A model generated the notes under the pieces. The model had not been told where the DNA came from. It did no database searches and saw only the letters and a list, made by a program, of their open reading frames with translations. A DNA stretch of 37,600 bases from Candidatus Chloroheliaceae bacterium (lineage in GTDB: Bacteria > Chloroflexota > Chloroflexia > Chloroheliales > Chloroheliaceae). The position numbers and the translations under genes are program-made. Positions 21,319-29,860 of the stretch are shown piece after piece (the stretch's first letter is position 1; the number at the start of each line of letters is the position of its first letter). Location of the stretch: assembly GCA_013390945.1 (NCBI GenBank), contig JACAUC010000023.1, positions 1-37,600 on the forward strand. The letters are read 5' to 3'.

Positions 21319-23103
21319 ATGGGTAAGGATAAATTTGCAAGCAGAGTTTTTTTTCCTTTTAATTTATTTCTGGTGGTAATTTTTAGTTTATTCCTGACGG
21401 GCGGATTTGTTGCGCCAGAACAGATTAGGGCTGCCGGAGGATTGGAAGGTTGGCGCGATACCGGGCTGGATTTGCCTGCGGAGGGTAGGGGGATATGTAT
21501 AGATGCTACCCAACCCAACCTTTTCATATTCAGAGATACCGATGGTACTTACAGCTTCAATTGGAGTAGTGGGGTAAAACAGAAACTCAATAATGCCTCC
21601 TTGCTCTATTGCAACCAGTTCAACGGTCTCTTCTATGGCGAGGAAAACGGCAAGCCCGTCTACTTCAGCACTACCCATCCACAACCACAACCTACCAAAT
21701 ATTTACCAAGCTACCTATCCGAAGATAGTAGTCTGCTGTCCTATAGCTTTGACAATGCTGGTAAGTTGTGGGTCACTACCGACGGTGGTAGCACTTGGCT
21801 GGCCCGTAATAACCCAACTGGAATTATGAGCCTGACGATAGCTTCAGCCGATGCCCATGTAATTTACGCCTTCACTAGAGAAGAAGGGAGCGACAACAAA
21901 AAGCTAAAATATGCGGTTTACCGCTCTCAAGATACTGGACAAACTTGGCAGAAGGGCTATAGTGGGGAGGCCAACGGCAATTCCTACCAACCTACCGCAT
22001 CGCTCAGCTGCATAGCCGGACGTTCTACTCCAATAGGCTTGTTGCGACTAGATGCTAACAATGGTAGCTCTGGTTCCAGTGGTCATACCACTACGCTAAT
22101 CTCGTCCGACGGTGGTATAACTTTCCAACTACTAGCCGAAAGCGGCATGGGGGGGGGGTTGAACAGCCTCTTCTACTCCAATGATGGCCTAGTTATCAAG
22201 TACTTTACCGGATTTAGCATCTCTCATGATGGCGGAGTGACCAGACAAGCGTTAACCCAGCCTTACGATTTCAATACCCCTAGTGGCAGTACCGCCCACG
22301 TAGAATTTGCCCAAAGCGCTCCGGCTAATCTCTTCTCCAGCGATGGTAGCAAACTCTACTACTCAGCCGATAATGCCCATACGTGGCAGGTAATAGCCGC
22401 TGCCCCTCAAAGCTATCTCTTTAGTCCCTATGCACCTTTAGCCCTAGTGGGTTTGGTGGGTCAGCGGGTCTATGTGCTGGAGCTTAAAGATTCCGCTAAG
22501 ACCGAGACTCGTGCAGTTGCCGCTACTCAAGCACCGGGTAGTACCTATTTTCCTGAAACTAGCCACAATCTGCGCGGTATCTTCAAGGCATATTGGGAGA
22601 AAAACGGCGGATTGGCTCAGTTTGGCTATCCTAAAACCGAAGAATTTCGCGAGTTCAATCCGGCTGACGGTAAAATCTATCTGGTACAATATTTTGAGCG
22701 CAACCGCTTTGAATATCACCCCGAAAACACGGGAAACCAATATGAAGTCTTGCTAGGTTTGCTAGGCAACCAGTTGACCGCCGAACGACGGGCCACAGGG
22801 GAGGGAGCCTTCAACCGCTTTGATAACGCCAACTATCCCGGTGGTCTTTACTTTCCAGAAACCGGCCATAATTTACGCAATAGTTTCAAAACTTATTGGG
22901 AGCAAAATGGCGGATTGTCGCTCTACGGCTACCCCATTAGCGAGGAGTTTTACGAACTAAACCCGGATGATGGCAAAACTTACGTCGTGCAATATTTTGA
23001 GCGCAACCGCTTTGAATATCACCCCGAAAACAAAGGAACCAAGTACGAAGTCTTGCTTGGTCTGCTAGGGAATAGCCTCCTAAAACAAAAAGGCTGGCTG
23101 TAA
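21319..23103 (+). CDS. Secreted Asp-box protein with two C-terminal Chloroflexota-type repeats
   Basis: 594 residues. A signal peptide is clear (MGKDKFASR, a hydrophobic core, cleavage probably after 'IRAAGG'). The middle carries several Asp-box/BNR-like turns ('TTDGGSTWLARN', 'SQDTGQTWQKG', 'SSDGGITFQLL', 'SADNAHTWQVI'), indicating a beta-propeller as in sialidase-like or photosystem-assembly-like folds. The end has two copies of a ~75-residue module: 'YFPETSHNLRGIFKAYWEKNGG' ... 'VQYFERNRFEYHPEN' ... 'VLLGLLGN', at about 410-490 and 513-590. Such modules are common in secreted Chloroflexota proteins and probably bind the cell wall or a polysaccharide; that role is inference. AAGGAG precedes the ATG. 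Enzymatic activity is not evident. Confidence 0.88.
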   Translation: MGKDKFASRVFFPFNLFLVVIFSLFLTGGFVAPEQIRAAGGLEGWRDTGLDLPAEGRGICIDATQPNLFIFRDTDGTYSFNWSSGVKQKLNNASLLYCNQFNGLFYGEENGKPVYFSTTHPQPQPTKYLPSYLSEDSSLLSYSFDNAGKLWVTTDGGSTWLARNNPTGIMSLTIASADAHVIYAFTREEGSDNKKLKYAVYRSQDTGQTWQKGYSGEANGNSYQPTASLSCIAGRSTPIGLLRLDANNGSSGSSGHTTTLISSDGGITFQLLAESGMGGGLNSLFYSNDGLVIKYFTGFSISHDGGVTRQALTQPYDFNTPSGSTAHVEFAQSAPANLFSSDGSKLYYSADNAHTWQVIAAAPQSYLFSPYAPLALVGLVGQRVYVLELKDSAKTETRAVAATQAPGSTYFPETSHNLRGIFKAYWEKNGGLAQFGYPKTEEFREFNPADGKIYLVQYFERNRFEYHPENTGNQYEVLLGLLGNQLTAERRATGEGAFNRFDNANYPGGLYFPETGHNLRNSFKTYWEQNGGLSLYGYPISEEFYELNPDDGKTYVVQYFERNRFEYHPENKGTKYEVLLGLLGNSLLKQKGWL

Positions 23104-23118
23104 CAATAATGCTTGTAT

Positions 23119-23166
23119 CTAATCCCGATTGGATCCATAAATCGGGATTAGAAATCCCTCCTACAG
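23119..23166. repeat. Inverted pair of the dispersed repeat between convergent genes
   Basis: CTAATCCCGATT (23119-23130) and AATCGGGATTAG (23140-23151) are perfect inverted copies, and the second continues as AAATCCCTCCTACAG. The last bases contain the stop codon (23161-23163) of the minus-strand glycosyltransferase. Probably acts as a bidirectional terminator. Confidence 0.85.
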
Positions 23167-24315
23167 TAGTTCGGCGAGACGATTCAAAAGTAATTGACCA
23201 TTTTTAAGCGCATCGTAATGGGAAAAAGCCCGGAGGCGGGCGGATTCACCCATCTTCTGACGGTGGGTAGAATCTTGCAGAAGCGTTTCGATTCGCTGCT
23301 GAAGGGTAGCGGCATCTTGAGGTTCGATCAAGAAGCCATTCACGCCATCCTGCACAATTTCGGCAGCGGCAGCAATGGTAGTAGTTATCACAGGCAAGCC
23401 CATGGCCATCGCTTCCACCAAAGCAATTCCAAAACATTCGGCCCGGGTTGGTAGTACAAACAAATCGGCTCGGTGATAGAGTTCAATCAAGGCTGGGTCA
23501 TTGCTGTTCAGATTGTTATAGATAAAGAGATTTGAACCGACTCCCTTTTTTTCAGAGTCAGTGAATTTGTGACGAGTCACCAGATGCAATTCGCAAACCT
23601 CGCGCCCATACCGCTTAAACCAATCGAGTAGTAAGGGGCCGCCTTTACGCTCCCAATCACCGCCACAAAAGAGAAGACGAGGTAAATGAGGAGTACCTTC
23701 CGCGGAATTGAGCGGAGCCGAATTAGCCAAAGTCCAGCGGTTTAAATCTACCCCCGGTGGAATAACGGCAATTTTCCGCTCCTCTATCTCATAATCTTCT
23801 ATCAAAGAACGGCGCACCCAATCGCTCCAACCGACAATCAAATTGGCCGATTTAAAGAGGCGTTTGTTTACCGCATATTTAGCCCGACTCTTCAGGCCCG
23901 GTGAATCGCCTAGTTCATTATAAAGATCGCCCATCCGGTCGTATTGGATAGGTGTGACATCGAGACTAAGAACCCACGGACGACGACGAGGAAGCTGACC
24001 ATATAATGCGGCAGGCTTTTGCGTATGAAAAAAGACTAGATCGTCATGTCTACCATGCCAAAGTCCCTTACCCGTCTGAGTCTGCCCGATAGCATAACCC
24101 TTGAGTGGGGCAGGAACTTTGGGGATTCGCTCTACCCACCCACCGGGCTGGCGATAGGTCACCTCCACCCACCGGGCCTGTACATTGGGGGTAGCTAAGG
24201 TAGCTTGGCGCAAGTTTTGGTAATGGGTAACATGGCCCAACACCTGCTCCATAATAAAAGTAACCGAATAATTCAACGCAGAGTTTGGTCGGATAATCGT
24301 ATCTGGTGTAAGCAT
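23161..24315 (-). CDS. Family 4 glycosyltransferase of the exopolysaccharide operon
   Basis: 384 residues, GT-B fold. The N-terminal half is an acceptor-binding Rossmann domain; the C-terminal half has 'LLFCGGDWERKGG', 'LPTRAECFGIALVEAMAMGLPVITT' with the E-x7-E donor-binding motif, and 'IVQDGVNGFLIEP'. Transfers a sugar from an NDP-sugar to a growing polysaccharide on the cytoplasmic side; donor and linkage cannot be read. 'MLTPDTIIRPNS' start with AAAGGAA upstream. Last gene of the operon, 10 nt after the GH44 gene. Its TAG stop lies in a palindromic repeat. Confidence 0.9.
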   Translation of the reverse strand: MLTPDTIIRPNSALNYSVTFIMEQVLGHVTHYQNLRQATLATPNVQARWVEVTYRQPGGWVERIPKVPAPLKGYAIGQTQTGKGLWHGRHDDLVFFHTQKPAALYGQLPRRRPWVLSLDVTPIQYDRMGDLYNELGDSPGLKSRAKYAVNKRLFKSANLIVGWSDWVRRSLIEDYEIEERKIAVIPPGVDLNRWTLANSAPLNSAEGTPHLPRLLFCGGDWERKGGPLLLDWFKRYGREVCELHLVTRHKFTDSEKKGVGSNLFIYNNLNSNDPALIELYHRADLFVLPTRAECFGIALVEAMAMGLPVITTTIAAAAEIVQDGVNGFLIEPQDAATLQQRIETLLQDSTHRQKMGESARLRAFSHYDALKNGQLLLNRLAELL

Positions 24316-24325
24316 CAGTATTCCT

Positions 24326-26134
24326 TTAAGGTTGCAAGTCTATCAAGACAGCCGAATAAGCAGGCAAAACCAATTCAATTTTATCGGTATCAGATAAGGG
24401 TAGTGCCGGTTGAGAGACCAACTTGTTCCCGGTTTGGGCGCTAAGCTGATAGATATTAGCCGTTTGATTGGGTAAGTTCTTGGGTAATTGTACCTTCACC
24501 GACTCTTCATTATCAGGTTGGTTGTTGATAAGTATTAAACGAACGCGCCCACTTTTACTATCAAGAGCCGCAAAACTGCTGACTCGACGGTCATCCGAAT
24601 TTTTAAGTGGAATAGTCGTGTCACCAAAAGTACTACCTTTGTTATCAAAATTAGTATACATTTTAAAAGCGTAGAAGCCAGGACTTTCGCTGGGCGGAAA
24701 CCGCCAATAGGAGGCTAGGTAAACCCCCTCACGCCCAAAAATACCCAAAACCGTGCTAATAGCCAAAGCTCCATTCAAAGTATCATCTGCCCCGAAATTC
24801 CATTCAGATATACCAATTTTGGTATTAGGGTAATAACTATTGATCCACTCACGCAAGCGCGGAATCAGCCTAATCTGAAGACCAATCCAAGATTCGTCCA
24901 CATAGTTATCATCCCACAGGGAGCGGGTAGCTCTTAATCTTACAGCGGAGGTATAAGGGTCAGTTTTACTACCATTTTTATCATCAAAAACACCTGTTGC
25001 TTGAGGATAATAGTGGACATCCAGCACATCCAGAAGACGTTTATTGTTCTGCTCCTCGTAGAGGCGCATTTGATCTAAAAACCAAGCTAAAAAAGCCAAA
25101 TTATTATGCTTACGTCGGTCTGCGAGAGTTCTGAAGTTATCGCTACCACGATCTAATTCCGAATAAAGGTAACCAGTCCAACCCCAAGAAACCGGGCCAG
25201 TAATCTCCGCCGAAGGATCTACATCTTTGACAGCGGCGGCATATTCGGTAAATTGGGCCAACAAAGCATCATAGCCCATTCGTACCGGGTGTATGTCGGT
25301 ATGGGTCTGCGACCATAATTCAGGTTCATTATCCATAGCATAAAATTTAACCCCACCTGCATTAGCTGGGCCAAATTGCTTCACAAGGCTGGCAACCCAT
25401 TCATCTTGATACACTATCGGACTATTGGGATCAGGATTAGTGACAAAAGGAGCATTTTTGCGAGCTTTGCTCTGAACACTAGTTAAAGCCCGATTAGCCT
25501 CTGGATTATAGCCCACGATAGCTTCCGAATCGGATGCAAGCGGCGGCCCTCCCTGCAGGGGTACATCTAGGGAACGAGTATTCTGATCGGTATTTTTAGC
25601 GACCCAACCGATTGTAGGAATAGTAAGCAACATCGCCTGACCTTGTTTAAGTACGCTTGTCACAGAACCCAGAGCCACATTACCGGACTGACCATAATCG
25701 GTATTCCGAAACTCCCAGTCACGGGCCGCATTCCAAGCATTACCCAAAACCCAGTTATAACGGGTAGCAGGATTACCCCCCCAACGCGATAAGGTGGGGC
25801 GAAGATTAGCATCGTAATTCGGGTCGCTCTCATCTGAACCAGCCAAACCATAGATATAAGGACTGATTGCCCCGCCAGTTTTGGATGGGTCAAAGTCTAT
25901 TACAACTACGCCACTACTACTTTTGGTGGGAGAGCCTACGATAGAAAAGGAATAGGGCGATAGGTCAGCACCTATGGTAGGGGTAGTATTTTTAGAGTTT
26001 GGGGTACCAATGCGAGAAGTTCTTGTGCCAAGATCCACTCTTTCAAGGCCCAAAGTCCCATCACTACAGGCGGTTAAGAACAAACCAAGTAATAGCCAGA
26101 TACAATTTAGAAGTCTGTAGTTTCTCATTTTCAT
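24326..26134 (-). CDS. GH44 glycoside hydrolase, lipoprotein
   Basis: 602 residues. The signal peptide ends in a lipobox LTAC (Cys23), so the enzyme is lipid-anchored outside the membrane. A Ser/Thr-rich linker precedes the catalytic domain from about residue 75: 'SPYIYGLAG', 'LSRWGGNPATRYNWVLGNAWNAARDWEF', acid/base Glu270 in 'YAMDNEPELW', 'VLDVHYYPQ', and nucleophile Glu444 in 'IGISEWNFGADD', all as in GH44 endoglucanase/xyloglucanases. The last ~90 residues are the beta-sandwich. Within an exopolysaccharide operon it is more likely to trim or release the cell's own polymer, as BcsZ does in cellulose operons, than to digest food; this is inference. Confidence 0.9.
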   Translation of the reverse strand: MKMRNYRLLNCIWLLLGLFLTACSDGTLGLERVDLGTRTSRIGTPNSKNTTPTIGADLSPYSFSIVGSPTKSSSGVVVIDFDPSKTGGAISPYIYGLAGSDESDPNYDANLRPTLSRWGGNPATRYNWVLGNAWNAARDWEFRNTDYGQSGNVALGSVTSVLKQGQAMLLTIPTIGWVAKNTDQNTRSLDVPLQGGPPLASDSEAIVGYNPEANRALTSVQSKARKNAPFVTNPDPNSPIVYQDEWVASLVKQFGPANAGGVKFYAMDNEPELWSQTHTDIHPVRMGYDALLAQFTEYAAAVKDVDPSAEITGPVSWGWTGYLYSELDRGSDNFRTLADRRKHNNLAFLAWFLDQMRLYEEQNNKRLLDVLDVHYYPQATGVFDDKNGSKTDPYTSAVRLRATRSLWDDNYVDESWIGLQIRLIPRLREWINSYYPNTKIGISEWNFGADDTLNGALAISTVLGIFGREGVYLASYWRFPPSESPGFYAFKMYTNFDNKGSTFGDTTIPLKNSDDRRVSSFAALDSKSGRVRLILINNQPDNEESVKVQLPKNLPNQTANIYQLSAQTGNKLVSQPALPLSDTDKIELVLPAYSAVLIDLQP

Positions 26135-26163
26135 AACTAAATATTGCTTACTATTCTTTTGAT

Positions 26164-26307
26164 TTACAGAAACCGCTTGAGATAAAGGAAAGCAAAGATG
26201 GCAAAAGCGATCAATAAGCCCAAGGCAATATAAGCTTTGCGATCTAGCTTCTCAAAAAAGAGACCCATTACCAGCGAGCCAACCAGAAGCAATAAGACAA
26301 GTTGCAC
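26164..26307 (-). CDS. 47-residue membrane protein in the exopolysaccharide operon
   Basis: GTG start at 26307 with GAGGTG 5 nt upstream, stop TAA at 26164-26166. The product begins VQLVLLLLVGSLVMGLFFEK and ends IFAFLYLKRFL: two hydrophobic segments (about 2-17 and 27-43) joined by the charged turn EKLDRK, suggesting a helical hairpin. It fills the otherwise empty gap between the ATPase gene (ends 26327) and the GH44 gene (starts 26134). No family is recognised. The ribosome site, the membrane pattern and the tight packing support it as a real gene. Confidence 0.6.
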   Translation of the reverse strand: MQLVLLLLVGSLVMGLFFEKLDRKAYIALGLLIAFAIFAFLYLKRFL

Positions 26308-26326
26308 ACCAACACCTCAAGTGAGT

Positions 26327-27226
26327 TTAACGAAAAAGACGCTTGACCCATTGGAAAAAACCAAAAGCAGGTCGGGTGCGATTGAGAAGAAGACCGATCA
26401 GCTTTTCTTCTGGTATTATCTCCAGCGCACTTTTGACTATTTTTTTAGGGGTACTACCTGCTTCTACCACCATTAAGACCCGGTCGAGATGGCTAATAAC
26501 GCGCGACGCTTCCCCGGTTAAAAACATTGGTGGTAAGTCTACAATGATAGCGGCGAATTGCTGACCCAAGATCTGCATTAGTTCGGTCAGGCGTTCGCTG
26601 CGAAGAAGCTTTAGAGCTTGATCGTTGCAATCTCCGGCCATAATTATGGAGAGACCGGGTAAAGCAGTCGCTTGGGTTAAATCATTCAATTCAATTTCAC
26701 CCCGGATATATTCACTCAGACCCATATTAGGTAAACCTAAATCCTCGGCTAAACTTGGATGGGGTAAATCGGTTTCCAGCAAAAGAACTGGTAGGGGTAT
26801 TTCCTGTGCCACCGCCGAAGCCAAACCCATTGCAATAGTGGTACGACCTTCACCGCGCAGACTAGAACCAATACCGATAAGAAGCGGCGTTCCCATAGTC
26901 GGTACAAGTTCAAGCTGCTGAATAATGCGGTGGAATTGATGCTCTAGCTTAACTCTATCATAATCACTCTCAAGGGGAGGTCTCTTCTTTTTAGAATCTT
27001 TTTCTTTTTTAGTTTTCTTTTCTTTTTTAGCCTTAGCAACTTTAGAGTCGCTCTCGTCACTAACCGGGGCAAGGCTAGTCTCCTCTTCAGTTTCAGCAGC
27101 CTCCTGAACTTCATCATCAAAATAGGTCTCAGAACTCTCAAAGTTGGAGTCTGAGTCTAATTCCGGTTCGTCTGAGAAAGCTAGATTTTCAGGCTCTTCA
27201 CTAGTCTGGGTTTCGCTATTGGTCAC
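26327..27226 (-). CDS. CpsD/BY-kinase-like ATPase with Walker A Lys replaced by Arg
   Basis: 299 residues. An acidic then Lys-rich disordered N-terminus (1-85) precedes a ParA/MinD-type domain: Walker A 'IGSSLRGEGRTTIA' (118-131), Walker A' 'VLLLETDLPHP' (about 147-156) and Walker B 'FAAIIVDLPPMFL'. In BY-kinases and CapB/CpsD partners Walker A reads GEGKST/GEGKTT; here codon 128 is CGT (Arg) in place of the nucleotide-contacting Lys. The C-terminal Tyr cluster that is autophosphorylated in BY-kinases is absent (end 'FFQWVKRLFR'). It lies 81 nt after the Wzz-like gene, its normal partner, and probably regulates chain length or export. Catalytic activity is doubtful. Confidence 0.85.
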   Translation of the reverse strand: MTNSETQTSEEPENLAFSDEPELDSDSNFESSETYFDDEVQEAAETEEETSLAPVSDESDSKVAKAKKEKKTKKEKDSKKKRPPLESDYDRVKLEHQFHRIIQQLELVPTMGTPLLIGIGSSLRGEGRTTIAMGLASAVAQEIPLPVLLLETDLPHPSLAEDLGLPNMGLSEYIRGEIELNDLTQATALPGLSIIMAGDCNDQALKLLRSERLTELMQILGQQFAAIIVDLPPMFLTGEASRVISHLDRVLMVVEAGSTPKKIVKSALEIIPEEKLIGLLLNRTRPAFGFFQWVKRLFR

Positions 27227-27307
27227 TATCCCACCTTTACTACAACTTTACCATTCTTGTCAGTGGTCTTAACTATCAAAAGCAAAAGTACTAAAACTTC
27301 TGAATTC

Positions 27308-28480
27308 TTAGGACTGCTCCATCGGCGGAAACTGAATTTGCTCTCCAAAACTTCGGCGCAAGCTAAAACGAGGCTTGATTTTTGGATGGGAGGCTGATTT
27401 AGCTTTCTTCTCCTTGCTGGCAGCGGTGGTAATAGGAGCAGGAAGCAATTTGGTTTTCAGGCTCTCGCTTTCCAGTTCAAGCAACATTTTTTGTTTGCGC
27501 CAGTTATACCAACCACCTACCGGATTAACATTAGGAACTTCTATTACGCGCGGTAGCCGCAACGAACGTTTGGCATAAAAAGGCTGGCGTATGGTACGAT
27601 CCAGCAAAGTCAAGATGATTGTACCAAGAACTAAAACGACTAGACCAATAGCCAGACCAATGCCACCACCCATTAACAGCTGACGAGATTTACCACTACT
27701 AGTAGAGAAAGCGGCAGGTTTGTCCAAGATGGTAAAGTTAGTATCTTGGCCTTGGACGTAGGCACTATAACTCTTCTGAATCTTCTCTAAAGAGGTTTGA
27801 GCATCATCATATTGTTTACGGGCCGCATCTAAGTTTTGGGTCAGACTAGCAACCTCTAGGTCTATAGGACGTGTAGCACGTATAGCTCCTTCAGAGCCAA
27901 TCTCGTTGGGGTGGGCATTAAAGAAGTCTACTAGTGCTGTATTAGCTTGATCCAGTTTTTCTTTGGCTAATTTAACCTGATCCTGATAATAAGCAATCGC
28001 ACCTTGTCCCTGTTTTGCAATACGGTCATCATAGTAAGATTTAAAATTGTTAACCACGGCCTCAAGTGTCTCTAAAGCTGGGGTAGCGTCCTTATCTTGA
28101 AAACTGACATTAATCAACCGCCAGCCACTAGCCTCTACCTTAAAATTTTTGTTGATATATTCCAACATAGCACCATTCTCCGCCTCAGTCTTTACAAGGC
28201 TTTTAAGGCTAGGCGTATTATCCAGAACGGTTGTAAGAAAGGCGCGGGTATTCATTAACTCCGTTAGCATATTAGACATCTGGGTAGAAGGGCTATCATA
28301 GTAAGCACCATCGCTATTGCGCTGTTGTTCTAGGTAAAGGGGTTGTTCTACCCACAGCGACCCTGTGGCATTATAGCTACTACCTGAGCCCATCACAAAG
28401 ATAACCACCCCCGGAGCAAGCAGCACCGGTATAATCAGAAGCCAGATATAACGCACTAATGTATTTAGATACCTGAGCAT
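27308..28480 (-). CDS. Wzz/PCP-type polysaccharide chain-length protein
   Basis: 390 residues. Hydrophobic segment near the N-terminus (about 10-31), a long periplasmic/extracytoplasmic helical region (about 35-265, with 'YYQDQVKLAKEKLDQANTAL' and 'LTQNLDAARKQYDDAQTSLEKIQKSY' coiled coils), a second hydrophobic segment (about 268-292) and a basic cytoplasmic tail of ~95 residues. This is the polysaccharide co-polymerase layout. It starts 1 nt into the stop of the GT2 gene and is followed by the CpsD-like ATPase, as in Gram-positive CpsC-CpsD pairs. Controls length or export of the polymer. Confidence 0.87.
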   Translation of the reverse strand: MLRYLNTLVRYIWLLIIPVLLAPGVVIFVMGSGSSYNATGSLWVEQPLYLEQQRNSDGAYYDSPSTQMSNMLTELMNTRAFLTTVLDNTPSLKSLVKTEAENGAMLEYINKNFKVEASGWRLINVSFQDKDATPALETLEAVVNNFKSYYDDRIAKQGQGAIAYYQDQVKLAKEKLDQANTALVDFFNAHPNEIGSEGAIRATRPIDLEVASLTQNLDAARKQYDDAQTSLEKIQKSYSAYVQGQDTNFTILDKPAAFSTSSGKSRQLLMGGGIGLAIGLVVLVLGTIILTLLDRTIRQPFYAKRSLRLPRVIEVPNVNPVGGWYNWRKQKMLLELESESLKTKLLPAPITTAASKEKKAKSASHPKIKPRFSLRRSFGEQIQFPPMEQS

Positions 28481-29769
28481 TATTTATTACCCTCTTTTTC
28501 CAGACCCACTTGTGATTGTGCATCCGCTAATTCAATCTTGGAGCGTGAGGTACGTACCCATTCTTGTGGAATACGGCGAAATAACATTTTGGCATAGATC
28601 CGCATTTTCCAGATTATGTAAAACGGGGCGAAGAGCAAGGCGATAAAGGCAAAAAAGGGGGCTCGCGCCACCAGTAAGCCACCAAAAACAAATAAAACCA
28701 TACCTGCCAAAAGCCCCAACCATGCCAGCACGGTAGCACCTAACAACTCACCACCAAGCACTAACCACAAACCCACATCAACCACCGTTAGAGCCACCAA
28801 CCCCATTACCAAAAGAGCCAAAGGTGGGATAATTAAATCAAAAGCCCGATCAAAGGCCACAAAGTCCGCTTTAGCAATCGCCCGACGTAACAAAGGTGGT
28901 ACATCTTGCTTAGCTTGCGCCCAACGACCACCCTCCCAGCGCATCCGCTGGCTAGTAGCCTGTTTGCCAGTAGCGGCGGCTTGACCATAAAGCTTGGCTT
29001 GCGGTACATAGGTTACAGAAAGACCCGCCAAAGCCAACCGCGTAGTATATTCTATATCCTCTACCAAGGAAAAAGCCTCCCAAGGAAAGCGTTCTAAGAT
29101 TTCCCGCCGAAAAACCATTCCATTACCCCTCAAACCATCTGATAGACCGAGAGTGACTCTTCCTAACGGTCTGATATGATTATAAATGACAAAGGCAGCG
29201 TAAAGCAAGATGGTACGCCAAGATTCGGTGGGTTTTAAAACATCGTAACGCCCTTGTAAGACCTGACCACCTCTTTTCAGCACATACTGAGCCTCTTGAA
29301 GGAAAGCGGCATCCGGTACGGTATCGGCATCAAAAATTACTAGGGTGTTAAATTGGCTTGGATCATATTCAGCCATTAAGCGTCTAATTGCCCATTGGAG
29401 CGCGTGACCTTTACCGCGCAACTCAGCGTCGTGGCGTTCATAGACCAATACGCCTGCTTGCCGGGCCAATTCTGCGGTCTCATCGCTGCAGTTATCCGCT
29501 ACAACGACTATTAGAGGGTTAGCGGAGTCCGCTCGCAAAGCTTTAATAGTTTCGAGAGTAGCCGGAAGCGTTAGGGCTTCGTTATGGGCTGGAATAAGGA
29601 TTACAAAGTGGTCTGGAGTAGAGGTTGCCGGGATAGTCTCTTTTTTAGGATCAGGGAAGCGGGGACGACGATAAAAAGCGGCGGCAAGCATCAGAAAGAG
29701 CAGATAAAATACCGGTAAAGCACAAAAAACTAGTAAGACTAGCTGAATTAGGGCGACTATGTAGTTCAT
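28480..29769 (-). CDS. Membrane GT2 glycosyltransferase with QxxRW
   Basis: 429 residues. N-terminal membrane helix (about 5-32), a GT-A domain ('VILIPAHNEALTLPATLETI', 'VVVADNCSDETAELARQAG', metal-binding 'IFDADTVPD', 'LVEDIEYTTRLALAG', 'SQRMRWEGGRW') and three or four C-terminal membrane helices. The D-D-D-QxxRW set is that of processive synthases such as cellulose, hyaluronan and poly-GlcNAc synthases, so this protein may polymerise and translocate a chain; some non-processive GT2s also have it. The next gene overlaps by 1 nt (TAATG). Key enzyme of the operon. Confidence 0.9.
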   Translation of the reverse strand: MNYIVALIQLVLLVFCALPVFYLLFLMLAAAFYRRPRFPDPKKETIPATSTPDHFVILIPAHNEALTLPATLETIKALRADSANPLIVVVADNCSDETAELARQAGVLVYERHDAELRGKGHALQWAIRRLMAEYDPSQFNTLVIFDADTVPDAAFLQEAQYVLKRGGQVLQGRYDVLKPTESWRTILLYAAFVIYNHIRPLGRVTLGLSDGLRGNGMVFRREILERFPWEAFSLVEDIEYTTRLALAGLSVTYVPQAKLYGQAAATGKQATSQRMRWEGGRWAQAKQDVPPLLRRAIAKADFVAFDRAFDLIIPPLALLVMGLVALTVVDVGLWLVLGGELLGATVLAWLGLLAGMVLFVFGGLLVARAPFFAFIALLFAPFYIIWKMRIYAKMLFRRIPQEWVRTSRSKIELADAQSQVGLEKEGNK

Positions 29770-29793
29770 TTTTAGTATGCTCCTTCCGTCATC

Positions 29794-29844
29794 AGCCTTC
29801 AGCTTTCAGTTCAGCTTTCAGCACTATGCTGAAAGCTGAAGGCT
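29794..29844. repeat. 16-bp perfect inverted repeat between operon genes
   Basis: AGCCTTCAGCTTTCAG (29794-29809) and its exact inverse (29829-29844) flank a second TTCAGCTTTCAGCA that pairs with TGCTGAAAGCTGAA. Two mutually exclusive hairpins are therefore possible. It lies in the 91-nt gap between the GT26 and GT2 genes and could cause partial termination or stabilise an mRNA end; it may also be a REP-like element. Confidence 0.7.
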
Positions 29845-29860
29845 AATAAGCTGGTAGCAT

